This document shows positions 50,829 to 60,600 of a stretch of DNA of 64,000 nt, piece after piece. The stretch spans positions 1 through 64,000 of the forward strand of contig JAILAA010000189.1 of the NCBI GenBank assembly GCA_024681875.1, read 5' to 3'. The notes under the pieces are model-generated. The model saw only the letters and a program-made list of their open reading frames with translations, ran no database searches and was not told where the DNA came from. The stretch is from Prevotella sp. (GTDB lineage Bacteria > Bacteroidota > Bacteroidia > Bacteroidales > Bacteroidaceae). Both the position numbers and the translations under genes were made by a program. Within the stretch, counting starts at the first letter, position 1, and every line of letters begins with the position of its first letter.

Positions 50829-52542
50829 CATAGACGAGCTGGATCTCGACAACAAGGAGTGGCAGGACGCTCTGCAAATTGTCGATTTCACCCGCCGCTC
50901 GCTCTTTCTTACAGGAAAAGCCGGCACGGGAAAGAGCACCTTCTTGCGCTATGTAGTCAGCCATACGAAGAAGAAGACGGTGGTGCTGGCTCCGACAGGC
51001 ATTGCCGCCATCAACGCCGGAGGGCAGACGCTGCACAGTTTCTTCAAGCTGCCTTTCCACCCCCTGCTGCCTAACGACACACGCTTTGACCGCCGACACA
51101 TCAAAGAGACCCTGAAATACACCGGCGCACAGCGCAAACTGCTGCGCGAACTGGAGCTCATTATCATCGACGAGATTTCAATGGTAAGGGCCGACATCAT
51201 CGACTTTATTGACCACGTGCTACGCATCTACACCCGCAGCTACGAGCCATTCGGCGGGAAACAGTTGCTGCTCGTAGGTGATATCTTCCAGCTGGAGCCA
51301 GTGCTGAAAGAGGACGACCGCCAACTCCTACGCCCCTTCTACCAGAGTGCTTATTTCTTTAATGCGAAGGTATGGCAGCAGATGCAGCTTGTATCCATCG
51401 AGCTTCGTAAGGTCTACAGGCAGCGCGACGACCATTTCGTCGCTCTTCTCGACCGTATACGCGAGAACATGGCCACCAACGGCGACCTGCAGGCACTAAA
51501 CGCAAGGGCACATGCCGAAGAGAACTTTCAGGAAGGGCTCTGCATCACCCTTGCCACCCGTCGCGACACAGTGGATTATATCAACGAGCAGCGGCTTGGT
51601 GAGTTAGAAGGACAGCCCACGCTTTTCCGAGGAAAGGTAACAGGAGAATTCCCAGAGTCATCCTTCCCTACGCCTATGGACCTGATGGTAAAGCCGGGCG
51701 CACAGATCATCTTCATCAAGAACGACAAGGAAAGGCGGTGGGTAAACGGCACACTTGGCACGATTACGGAAATAGACGAGGAGGAAGGCATCATCACCGT
51801 ACAGACAGAAGACGGCCTCGACTACGCTGTAGAATGTGAGGTATGGGAGAATATGCGCTACACCTTCAACGAGAAAGAGCAGAAGATTGAGGAAGAGCTA
51901 CTCGGCACCTTCACACAGTTTCCCTTGCGCCTTGCATGGGCTATCACCGTGCACAAAAGCCAAGGCTTGACATTCAGTCAGGTGCGCATCGACTTCACCG
52001 GCGGCGCCTTTGCAGGTGGTCAGACATACGTGGCTCTGTCGCGCTGCACGTCATTACAGGGCATCACCCTCGTAGCCCCCATCCGCCAGCAGGACATCTT
52101 CGTGCGTGCAGAGGTGGTGCAGTTTGCACGGCGCTATAACGACGCAAAGCTCATCAGTCAGGCCATGCAGGAAGGCAAGGCTGACCGCCAGTACCGCGAT
52201 GCCATCCACGCCTTCGACAAAGGCGACTTTCAAGCATTTCTCGACAATTTCTTCCTCGCCATACACTCGCGCTACGATATCGAGAAGCCCTTGGCGCGCC
52301 GCTATATCCGGCGGAAGCTGCAAATCATCAACAGTCTGCGTGACGAGGTAGCCACGCTGAAACAGCAACAGAAAGAGACCGACAAGAAGCTACGCCGCCT
52401 ATCTGCCGAATACACCCTGATGGGCAAAGAGTGCGAGCGCGAACACATGACCGACGCTGCCATCCGCAATTACGAAAAAGCACTCGAAGTATACCCGCAG
52501 GCCAACGACGCCCGCCGTCGGCTGAAAAAACTGCAAAAGTAA
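50815..52542 (+). CDS. PIF1/RecD-like superfamily 1 helicase with TPR tail
   Basis: This 575-residue ATP-dependent DNA helicase has Walker A TGKAGTGKSTFLRYV (residues ~32-46), Walker B LIIIDEISMVRADII, a GDIFQLEPV motif, and the C-terminal UvrD-like VHKSQGLTFSQVRIDFTGG with YVALSRCTSLQGI. The end (residues ~520-575) has two helices resembling a TPR (AAIRNYEKALEVYPQANDA) after a coiled coil. Related Bacteroidetes proteins are annotated only as AAA ATPases. It is the last gene of the lpxA operon and ends in a clear terminator. Confidence 0.88.
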   Translation: MNKNDIDELDLDNKEWQDALQIVDFTRRSLFLTGKAGTGKSTFLRYVVSHTKKKTVVLAPTGIAAINAGGQTLHSFFKLPFHPLLPNDTRFDRRHIKETLKYTGAQRKLLRELELIIIDEISMVRADIIDFIDHVLRIYTRSYEPFGGKQLLLVGDIFQLEPVLKEDDRQLLRPFYQSAYFFNAKVWQQMQLVSIELRKVYRQRDDHFVALLDRIRENMATNGDLQALNARAHAEENFQEGLCITLATRRDTVDYINEQRLGELEGQPTLFRGKVTGEFPESSFPTPMDLMVKPGAQIIFIKNDKERRWVNGTLGTITEIDEEEGIITVQTEDGLDYAVECEVWENMRYTFNEKEQKIEEELLGTFTQFPLRLAWAITVHKSQGLTFSQVRIDFTGGAFAGGQTYVALSRCTSLQGITLVAPIRQQDIFVRAEVVQFARRYNDAKLISQAMQEGKADRQYRDAIHAFDKGDFQAFLDNFFLAIHSRYDIEKPLARRYIRRKLQIINSLRDEVATLKQQQKETDKKLRRLSAEYTLMGKECEREHMTDAAIRNYEKALEVYPQANDARRRLKKLQK

Positions 52543-52587
52543 TCGATTGCAGACCTCTTTAACGCTTTTTTAGCATATATCAAAAAA

Positions 52588-52612
52588 TTGTGTTCCCACA
52601 CAAGCTTTTTTT
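52588..52612 (+). terminator. Rho-independent terminator of the lpxA-helicase operon
   Basis: TTGTGT-TCCC-ACACAA hairpin followed by GC and seven T residues. Confidence 0.85.
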
Positions 52613-52633
52613 GAAAAAAAAGTTTAAGAAAAG

Positions 52634-52665
52634 TTTGTTACATTGAAAAACTTTGCTTAACTTTG
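52634..52665 (+). promoter_or_regulatory. Promoter of a putative small RNA
   Basis: TTTG (52634-52637), 20-bp spacer, TAACTTTG (52658-52665). No reading frame follows before the next terminator. Confidence 0.7.
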
Positions 52666-52670
52666 CATCG

Positions 52671-52764
52671 TTATCCTGAAAACAATCTTTTTACCTTAAA
52701 AGAACTAATACCTATTGAAGATAAAGCGGTCGGCTGTGAAGTCCACCGCTTTTGTCATTTTTTG
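52671..52764 (+). ncRNA. Candidate small RNA, about 94 nt
   Basis: A complete promoter is followed about 65 nt later by a terminator hairpin (52733-52752, AAAGCGGT/ACCGCTTT) and T-rich TTGTCATTTTTT. No ATG lies in between. The 5' part is A/U-rich and unstructured (AAAGAACTAATACC), suitable for base pairing or protein binding. It lies between the helicase terminator and the 21-bp repeat array and is read in the same direction as both neighbours. The name and targets are unknown to me. Confidence 0.6.
52733..52764 (+). terminator. Terminator of the candidate small RNA
   Basis: 8-bp stem AAAGCGGT/ACCGCTTT with a short loop, then TTGTCATTTTTT. Confidence 0.7.
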
Positions 52765-52803
52765 CACTCAAACGTCAAGCGTACAATAGACGCCCGGACG
52801 AAT

Positions 52804-52890
52804 ATATAGCTAACTCACGAAAATATCTGGCTTACTTACGGAATTATCTGGCTTACTTACGAAATTATCTGGCTTACTTACGAAATTATC
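52804..52890. repeat. Four 21-bp tandem repeats plus a partial one
   Basis: Units 52804-52824 (degenerate), 52825-52845, 52846-52866 and 52867-52887, the last three starting ATCTGGCTTACTTACG and differing by at most one base. The array ends 35 bp before the TTTG box of the amidohydrolase promoter. Confidence 0.9.
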
Positions 52891-52924
52891 TGACGTTAGA
52901 AAATAATATTTAAGCTGCTTTTCT

Positions 52925-52955
52925 TTTGCCATTTAGAGAATAATGTGTATCTTTG
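52925..52955 (+). promoter_or_regulatory. Promoter of the amidohydrolase-permease-dehydrogenase operon
   Basis: TTTG (52925-52928), 19-bp spacer, TATCTTTG (52948-52955), 27 bp before the ATG at 52983. Confidence 0.8.
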
Positions 52956-52982
52956 CCACGAATAAGTGTTAAAGGAAACATT

Positions 52983-53933
52983 ATGACGACTATCATCGAC
53001 GCACACTCACACCTGTGGATGAAACAGGACACACGGGTGGACGGCAAGCGCATATTGACGTTGAAAGACGGACGCAGCATCTTCCTTGACGAAGAGGTGC
53101 AAATGCTGCCGCCATTTATGATTGACGGAGTGAACTCTGCCGAAGTGTTCCTGTCGAACATGAACTACGCTCAAGTGGGGGGCGCCGTGGTGGTGCAGGA
53201 GATTATCGACGGCAACCAGAACGAATACCTCACAAAGGTGCAGCAGACGTATCCAGACCGTTTCTTCTGCATGGGCATGACGGAATTCCGCTATGGCAAT
53301 GACTTCCTGAAAGGGGCACAGGCTGTAGTGAACAGTCCGCTGAAAGGTCTGGCCATTCCCGGTCACAGGCTGCTTAGCGTGCCCACATCACCCAAGGAAG
53401 ACCATTTCGAAACGCTGCACCTAAACGCTCCGCGCATGATGGAGCTGTTCAAGCTGCTGGAAACTAACGACATGGTGCTTTCGATGTGCCTGGGCGACAA
53501 TGCGCAGCAGATAGCCGAGATGGGCGAGGTCATTCAAGAATGTCCCAAGCTACGCATAGCCATCGGTCACTTCGGCATGGTGACGACGCCAAGCTTCGAA
53601 CAGCAGGTAAAGCTGGCCTTGCTGGGTGATAACGTGATGGTGGAGAGCGGCGGCATTACCTGGCTCTATAACAGCGAGTTCTACCCCTACCCCACTGCTG
53701 TGCACAGCATTCTGCAGGCCGCCGACTGGGTAGGCTGGGACAGGCTGATGTGGGGAAGCGACTATCCACGCACCATCACCGCCATTACCTATCGCATGTC
53801 GTATGACTTTGTGAGCAAGAGCCATGAACTGAGCGACGAACAGAAGGCCATGTTCCTTGGTGAGAATGCGAAGCGATTCTATGGTTTCAATGAGCTGCCT
53901 GAACTTCCCTACGTAAAAAACATGTCTGAATAG
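52983..53933 (+). CDS. Amidohydrolase-2 family protein, possible sugar lactonase
   Basis: This 316-residue TIM-barrel metal-dependent hydrolase (amidohydrolase-2 / COG3618 type) begins TTIIDAHSHLWMKQD with the first metal motif HxH. It has a later His in LRIAIGHFGMV and the Asp in MWGSDYPRT. The family includes L-fuconolactonase and 2-pyrone-4,6-dicarboxylate lactonase. The ATG at 52983 is chosen because the in-frame ATG at 52953 lies inside the promoter. It leads an operon with a FucP-type permease and a zinc dehydrogenase, which favours a sugar-lactone substrate. Confidence 0.8.
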   Translation: MTTIIDAHSHLWMKQDTRVDGKRILTLKDGRSIFLDEEVQMLPPFMIDGVNSAEVFLSNMNYAQVGGAVVVQEIIDGNQNEYLTKVQQTYPDRFFCMGMTEFRYGNDFLKGAQAVVNSPLKGLAIPGHRLLSVPTSPKEDHFETLHLNAPRMMELFKLLETNDMVLSMCLGDNAQQIAEMGEVIQECPKLRIAIGHFGMVTTPSFEQQVKLALLGDNVMVESGGITWLYNSEFYPYPTAVHSILQAADWVGWDRLMWGSDYPRTITAITYRMSYDFVSKSHELSDEQKAMFLGENAKRFYGFNELPELPYVKNMSE

Positions 53934-53960
53934 AAACAATAATACCAATAACAGATTACC

Positions 53961-55259
53961 ATGAAAGAGCAATTGATTGACAAGAGGTGGCTGCTGCCAT
54001 TCGTCCTTGTAACCTTATGCTTTGCCCTGTGGGGCTTTGCCAATGACATTACGAATCCTATGGTGAAAGCCTTTTCAAAGATATTCCGCATGAGCGTCAC
54101 CGAGGGCGCCTTGGTACAGGTGGCCTTCTACGGTGGCTATTTCTGCATGGCCTTCCCTGCTGCCATCTTCATCAGGAAATTCTCCTACAAGTCTGGCGTT
54201 CTCATGGGCCTCGGTCTCTATGCAACAGGCGCCCTGCTGTTCTTCCCCGCCAAGGCTGTAGGCGTCTATGGATGCTTCCTCATCGCCTACTTCATCATGA
54301 CGTGCGGTCTGTCGTTCTTAGAGACAAGCTGCAACCCCTACATACTGACCATGGGCGACGAAAAGACTGCGACGCGACGCCTGAACATGGCGCAATGCTT
54401 CAACCCCTGTGGCTCCATCATCGGCATGTTTGTGGCCATGAACTTCATACAAGCCCGCTTGAACCCCATGAGCAGCGACGAAAGGGCCATGCTGAACGAT
54501 ACCGAGTTTGAGGCAATGAAGAATCAGGATCTCAGCGTGCTCATCTCGCCATACCTGATTATCGGACTGGTCATCGTGGCCATGTTCCTCGTCATTTTCT
54601 TCACAAAGATGCCCAAGAACGGCGACCAAAGCAAGGACATCCACTTCCTGCCCACGTTGAAGCGTATTTTCTCGCTGAAGTATTACCGCGAGGGAGTCAT
54701 AGCACAGTTCTTCTATGTGGGCGCACAGATTATGTGCTGGACCTTCATCATTCAGTATGGCACGCGCGTGTTCATGGCCGAGGGCATGGGCGAGCAGGAT
54801 GCCGAGGTGCTGTCACAGCAGTTCAATATCTACGCCATGATTTTCTTCATTTGCTCGCGCTTCATTGCCACCTATTTGATGAAATGGCTGAAGCCTGCCA
54901 AACTATTGGCCATCTTCGGCGTCATGGCCATGGTGTTTACGCTGGGCGTCATCTTTTTCCAAAACCGCATAGGTGTCTATTGTCTGGTATGCATCAGCGG
55001 TTGCATGTCGCTGATGTTCCCCACCATCTACGGCATAGCCCTCGACGGACTGGGCGACGACGCAAAGTTTGGCGCTGCCGGTCTTATCATGGCCATCCTC
55101 GGCGGCTCAGTGCTTCCGCCGCTGCAGGCTGCCATCATCGACCAAGGAACGGTGTTCGGCAACTTCCCCGCCACTAACCTGTCGTTTGTCCTGCCCTTTG
55201 TGTGCTTCGTTGTGGTCACCCTCTACGGCTACAGGATGCACCATAGCCGAGGGCTGTAA
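53961..55259 (+). CDS. FucP-type sugar:proton symporter (MFS)
   Basis: This 432-residue membrane protein has 12 hydrophobic segments and belongs to the FucP branch of the major facilitator superfamily. It starts LLPFVLVTLCFALWGFANDIT, the FucP signature, and has YGGYFCMAFPAAIFIRKFSY and FLETSCNPYILTMG. It probably imports L-fucose or a related hexose by proton symport; glucose/galactose transporters (GluP) belong to the same branch. It is 27 bp after the amidohydrolase and 31 bp before the dehydrogenase. Confidence 0.9.
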   Translation: MKEQLIDKRWLLPFVLVTLCFALWGFANDITNPMVKAFSKIFRMSVTEGALVQVAFYGGYFCMAFPAAIFIRKFSYKSGVLMGLGLYATGALLFFPAKAVGVYGCFLIAYFIMTCGLSFLETSCNPYILTMGDEKTATRRLNMAQCFNPCGSIIGMFVAMNFIQARLNPMSSDERAMLNDTEFEAMKNQDLSVLISPYLIIGLVIVAMFLVIFFTKMPKNGDQSKDIHFLPTLKRIFSLKYYREGVIAQFFYVGAQIMCWTFIIQYGTRVFMAEGMGEQDAEVLSQQFNIYAMIFFICSRFIATYLMKWLKPAKLLAIFGVMAMVFTLGVIFFQNRIGVYCLVCISGCMSLMFPTIYGIALDGLGDDAKFGAAGLIMAILGGSVLPPLQAAIIDQGTVFGNFPATNLSFVLPFVCFVVVTLYGYRMHHSRGL

Positions 55260-55290
55260 ACAGTTCATAAAGTATATACGAAAAGATAAA

Positions 55291-56310
55291 ATGAAAGCAA
55301 TCCAAATCACTCACAGCCAAGAGCTGAACATCATCGAGATGGAAAAGCCACAGACACCTGGCTTTGGCGAGGTGCTGCTGCGTCTGCGTTACGTAGGTTT
55401 CTGCGGTTCCGACATCAACACATTCATGGGCCGCAACGGCATGGCCCTCAATCCCGTCATCCCCGGCCACGAGGTGGGCGCCACCATCGAGGCTGTTGGA
55501 GAAGGAGTACCCGAGGAACTGAAGAAAGGTTTAGTTGTCACCGTCAATCCCTACACCAATTGCGGCAAGTGTGCATCGTGCCGTAATAACCGCGTCAATG
55601 CCTGCGAGCACAACGAGACGCTGGGCGTACAGCGCAATGGCGCGATGCGCGAGTTCATCGTCCTTCCCTGGCAGAAAATCATTCCCGCAGGCAACATCAC
55701 CCCTCGTGACTGCGCCCTTATTGAGCCGATGAGCGTAGGCTTCCACGCTGTGAACCGTGCGCAAGTGACCGATAGCGACGTAGTGATGGTCATCGGCTGC
55801 GGCATGGTGGGTATGGGTGCCATCGTGCGTGCTGCACTACGAGGTGCCACAGTCATCGCTGCCGACATTGACGACGAGAAGTTGGCTCTTGCCAAAAAGA
55901 TGGGTGCCACCTTTGCAGTCAACACCCTGCAAGGTGACGTACACCAGCAACTCTCTGACATCACTGGCGGTTTTGGGCCTGACGTGGTTGTCGAGGCTGT
56001 TGGCAGCATACCCACCTATCAGATGGCTGTCAACGAAGTGGCGTTTACAGGACGCGTGGCCTGCATCGGCTATGCCAAGAGCGAGGTATCGCTGCAGACG
56101 AAGTTCTTCGTGCAGAAAGAGCTTGACATCCGTGGCTCGCGTAACGCCATGCCTGAGGATTTCCGCGCTGTTATCCGCTATATGGAGCGCGGCAATTGTC
56201 CCACCGACGAGCTCATCACCCGTGTGGTGAAACCTGAGGAAGCCTTGGAAACGATGCGCTGGTGGAGTCAGAATCCCGGCAAGGTGTTCCGCATTCTTGT
56301 GGAGTTCTGA
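55291..56310 (+). CDS. Zinc-binding alcohol/polyol dehydrogenase
   Basis: This 339-residue medium-chain dehydrogenase has the catalytic zinc ligands Cys in GFCGSDINTF and the HE pair in IPGHEVGATIE, the four structural-zinc Cys in CGKCASCRNNRVNAC, and the NAD-binding VIGCGMVGMGAI. The ATG at 55291 follows the permease stop by 31 bp. Its family includes L-threonine, sorbitol and L-galactonate/fucose dehydrogenases; with a FucP permease and a lactonase-like enzyme, oxidation of a deoxy-hexose or its acid is likely. Not proven. Confidence 0.88.
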   Translation: MKAIQITHSQELNIIEMEKPQTPGFGEVLLRLRYVGFCGSDINTFMGRNGMALNPVIPGHEVGATIEAVGEGVPEELKKGLVVTVNPYTNCGKCASCRNNRVNACEHNETLGVQRNGAMREFIVLPWQKIIPAGNITPRDCALIEPMSVGFHAVNRAQVTDSDVVMVIGCGMVGMGAIVRAALRGATVIAADIDDEKLALAKKMGATFAVNTLQGDVHQQLSDITGGFGPDVVVEAVGSIPTYQMAVNEVAFTGRVACIGYAKSEVSLQTKFFVQKELDIRGSRNAMPEDFRAVIRYMERGNCPTDELITRVVKPEEALETMRWWSQNPGKVFRILVEF

Positions 56311-56324
56311 ATCAGGTAAGGGAA

Positions 56325-57635
56325 TTACAGGAATGGCTGGAGCAAATGGGCAAGCCAGCCACGGAAACGCTGCCAAGGTGTTCGGAACTGTCGCCATGTC
56401 TCAGGCGTCAGGTAGACACTCTCCTGCTTATCACGGTCGAACATGTGGTCAAGCTCCTGCGTAGTACAGCTGTCAATAATGACGGCATTTTCCTCATAAT
56501 CAAAACGAAGAGAGCGTGAGTCAAGGTTAGTGCTGCCCACCGTGCAGAAGCGCCCGTCGACCATCATAATCTTCGAATGATGGAAACCGGGCTGATAAAG
56601 CCACACGTGAGCACCGTGCTTCATCATGCGATGCATATAGAAGAAAGCGCAGTCTGGTGTCAAAGGGATATCGCTCTTGGCCGAAATCATCAGTTCCACC
56701 TTCACGCCTCGTCTGAGTGCACGCTTGAGTGCTTTCGTCACCGAAGGCGTCAGTGTGAAATAAGGGTTAATGATGCGTATGGAGTCCTGTGCATCGTCAA
56801 TAGCATTGACGTAGAAGAAGCGCATGACATCATTAGTTGTGTGTGGCTCTCGGTTGGCAATGCCCACCAGCTTGCGGCCAGCCGTAATGGTTGTGTCAGG
56901 CTTCAGCCCGTTCAAGAGCACGCTGTCAGCGGCACGGAAGTATTTCGGGTCTGTCAGCTCTTCGCCTGTCACCTTTTTCCATGTGCTAACAAAAATACGC
57001 TGCAAGTCTTCGACAGCGCCACCCTCAATGCGGCAGTGCATATCACGCCAGGCCCCCACCTGTTCGGTTCCCTTGATGTAATAGTCAGCCACGTTCATGC
57101 CGCCTGTGTAAGCGACATTGCCATCAATTACCACAATCTTACGGTGGTCGCGAGGCCAGATGTGGTTAACCCAAGGGAAACGGATGGGGTCGAACTCGTA
57201 GATATCAACGCTGTCGGCTCGCAAGTCTTCTACATGGTGCTTCTTCAGTGGCTGGTTGTTAGAGTCGTTGCCAAAGCCGTCGAACAGTGCACGCACCTCT
57301 ACCCCCTGACGCCTTTTTTCACGCAGGATGTCGAATAGTAGCGAGGCGATGCTGTCGTTACGGAAATTGAAATACTCCAGGTGGACACTCTGTTTCGCTT
57401 GCCGGATGGCCTCAAACATATCATCGAACTTCTCCTGTCCTGACATCAGCAGGGTCACGCTGTTGTCGGCAGTAAAGCGAATGCCATAATCCTCCAGTTG
57501 GTGGAGGATGAGGCTGTCGGAAGAGAGTTGAGAATTGTCAACCGAGGTTTGAGATTTGAGATTAAGGGCAGCACCTACAAACAGTAAGGCAATCAGTAAG
57601 GAACGTAATGCAGAATCAGTTCTCATCATCCTCAT
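56325..57635 (-). CDS. Cardiolipin synthase-like phospholipase D family protein
   Basis: This 436-residue protein has an N-terminal hydrophobic segment (signal or anchor, SLLIALLFVGAALNLKSQ) and two HKD motifs: RDHRKIVVIDGNVAYTGGMN and HHSKIMMVDGRFCTVGSTN. That is the layout of bacterial cardiolipin synthases (ClsA/B), which join two phosphatidylglycerols, but the usual two N-terminal membrane helices are reduced to one. It may act in the periplasm. A TTTGAGATTTGAG-like repeat encodes the segment just after the signal. It lies 15 bp downstream of the giant regulator, possibly on one mRNA. Confidence 0.88.
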   Translation of the reverse strand: MRMMRTDSALRSLLIALLFVGAALNLKSQTSVDNSQLSSDSLILHQLEDYGIRFTADNSVTLLMSGQEKFDDMFEAIRQAKQSVHLEYFNFRNDSIASLLFDILREKRRQGVEVRALFDGFGNDSNNQPLKKHHVEDLRADSVDIYEFDPIRFPWVNHIWPRDHRKIVVIDGNVAYTGGMNVADYYIKGTEQVGAWRDMHCRIEGGAVEDLQRIFVSTWKKVTGEELTDPKYFRAADSVLLNGLKPDTTITAGRKLVGIANREPHTTNDVMRFFYVNAIDDAQDSIRIINPYFTLTPSVTKALKRALRRGVKVELMISAKSDIPLTPDCAFFYMHRMMKHGAHVWLYQPGFHHSKIMMVDGRFCTVGSTNLDSRSLRFDYEENAVIIDSCTTQELDHMFDRDKQESVYLTPETWRQFRTPWQRFRGWLAHLLQPFL

Positions 57636-57650
57636 TTCTCAATTCTCAAA

Positions 57651-60600
57651 TTATTTACGGTAGCGCTGTCGATATTCTGAGGGAGAAATGCCAAAGCGCT
57701 CCTTGAACATGTTCATGAAATGTTCAGCAGTGGCAAAGCCGATATTGTTGGCCAACTCGCTCATGTTGATATTCGTGCGCTGCAGAAGCACGCAGGCATG
57801 TTTCAACCTGAGGTCACGCACCACCTCAGCAGGAGTCTTGCCGGTCACGTCACGGACCTTCTGGAAGAATGGCTTCATGCTCATTCCCATAGCGCCAGCC
57901 ATCTCTTCCAAGTTGATGGGGCCACGACTCATGTTCTGCTGTACATACTGCTCGATACTGGTGATGAGCTGCTGATCCATCGCATCACTCATGCTGAAGC
58001 TTTCCGACTCACTCTCTTCATAGGTAAAGTCGTATTTCTGCTCGCTCTCGTCTATTTCTTTCTCTTCCTCTTTCTGTTCATTCTGGTGCGAGCGAATAGA
58101 CGTCACGGCGAGTGCTTTTATCTGTTCATCCTCAATCACCTGACCTGTCATCATCTGCGTTGTCTCAGGCAGCGTTTCGGTAGCAGTGGTCATGCTTGAG
58201 TTATGACTCTCAAGCATACGGGTCTCAGCGCCTTCAATAAGGTTATTAGTAAGTTCAAACTCACTGATACCCAAAAGCTTATTGAAGCGCATGGCAGCCT
58301 CGCGGATATTAAACGGCTTCGACATGTAGTCGTCAGCCGAAAGAGTGATGTCTTGGCTGGCCATCTCACTTGGCGTGAGTTTCGAGTCAGTAAGGATAAT
58401 TACCTTTATCTTGTTCAGCTTCGGATGGGTCTTGATGTTGTTGCATAACTCACTGCCCGTCATGCCTTCCATGTTCTGCTTACACACTACAAGATCAGGA
58501 ATCATGGCCTCAATGTCTTGAGCAGCTTTACGCACGTCATCGTAGGGATGGAAGTTGTAGACATACTTCAGGCGTGCGGTGACGAACTTGAGGAAATCAA
58601 TGCTGTCATCGATGAAGTAGATGCGGAACTTGGCCGTAGGCGAGTCGCTGCTGGCACGTATTTCCGACGTCAACTCATCGTTGATAAGCTCAGGCAGCTC
58701 CATCATGCCATGATTATTTAACTCGTAGGTGTGATTAACGGCCTTCTTTGCTTTCTCTTCCGGATGCTCCAGCGATGCCTGCATATCGCTGACACGCGTA
58801 ATGATGGTCAACATCTGTGAGTGAAGTGCATTTAGCTGGTCGCGTTCCTCAGTCGTCCCTTCCTTTTCAGCCAGATTCATGATAATACTGGTCATGCGCG
58901 ACATAGGCTGGCGAAGTTCGTCGCTGGCAGCCTTGATGTCTTCACGCTGTTGAGCCAGTTCAGCAATAACTGCGTTCTTACGTCTCCAAAGCTCACGTAT
59001 CTGGTCAATGCCTTTCTTCCATAAATAAATAACAGTGAGAATGACAATGGCATAGAAGAGCAACATCCACCACTGCAGGAACCACGGTTTGTCGACAATG
59101 ATTTCAAGGACACGTTCAGCATTGCTGATATTGCCATCGGCGCTGATAGCTTTCACATGCAGCTTATACGTGCCGCTGGAAAGGTCCTCAAAAGTGACGC
59201 CGTGCTTCATGGCATCTCCGTTGTGCCAGTCATTGTCCAGATTCTCCATCCAGTACATGAACTGCAGACGCTCGCTCTGGTTGTAATCTCCGCCACCGAA
59301 TTTGATGGTGATGGTGTTCTGATCACTATTCAGGTGAATGCTTGTACTTTCGTTAAGAGCCTGTTTCAGAATGACATTTCCGTCATATTCATGTCCGGTA
59401 AAAATCTCCTCCTCACCTACATACAGCTGTGTCAGCATGACTGGCGGCAACGCCGACTTTTCGCTGGCTGATTTCTGGCGCATCTGACTGACACCATAAA
59501 TACCGCCCATAAGGACATTTCCATCAGAAGTGGTAAAGATAGAGCCGATATTGAACTCGTCACTCTGCAGACCGTCGAAACTGGAATAGTTATACAAGCT
59601 ATAGCTGTAGGTACCTTCTTCATGGTTGCGCTGTAGCACGATGCGGCTTATGCCACCGGTGGTGGAAATCCAGATATTGTGGTTGTTGTCCTCCGCAATT
59701 CCGCAGATATTGTTGTTACAGAGTCCCTGTTTCTCTGTCAAAATATCCAGATTGTCATTTTCTTGATTTAATACGTTTACTCCCTCACGGGTACCAATCC
59801 ATATCAGTCCGCGAGAGTCTTCAAACACCTGCGTGATATAGTTATTGGTGAACTTTTGCATACTGGTGGAGTTACCTATATACTGTCGGATATCTTGCGT
59901 TGAGATATCGAGAATGAGCAAGCCTTCGGCCGTACCGATCAACATGCGGTTGCCCGAAGCATAGTGCAGTGATGTGATACTGTTTGTGTGCAACTTCCTA
60001 CTCTCGCGGTTGTAAGTAGAGAACAGCTGCTGCCTGAGGTTATAAACCTGCAAGCCGCCATCAGTAGCCACCCACAGGTTTCCGTTTCGGTCGGTGCAGA
60101 GGGCATTGATGTGGTCGTTGATGACTGTACTACGCAAACTGTCGTTGGTTGTAGAGTAGATAGTAACGCGACCGTCAGAGATGCGTGTCAGTCCATTCTT
60201 TCTGGAGCCTACCCACAGGCTGCCGTCCTTGGTATATGCAAGAGCCGACACCTTCTGGCTGGCCAGGCGCCCCTCATAGCCGATGATGCCGGCATCGCTG
60301 GTGCCGTAATATATCTGTCCTGCGCTGTCTTGAGCAATGGCCGTGACGTCGCCAATCATCTGCGATTCGAACTTATAAATGTTCATACCGAAGAATGCCA
60401 CGCCTGACTTGGCCGTTCCAACCCAAAGCAAATCGCTATTGTCAACATAGACGCTCTCAATGGACTTGGCCTGTGAGGTACGCTGGAACAAGCCCATCGT
60501 CCTGAGTTCTACGGGTTCCATCTCGTGCGTATTGATATTGATACGCATCAAACCGTTGCGGCTGGTGGCCATCCAGATGTTACCGCTGCGGTCTCCGGCC

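Noticed and set aside
52804..52890. Tandem 21-bp units considered as a CRISPR array
   Set aside because: The units are contiguous with no spacers, and there are no cas genes.
52953..52982. Upstream in-frame ATG of the amidohydrolase at 52953
   Set aside because: It overlaps the -7 box, so it would not be in the mRNA.
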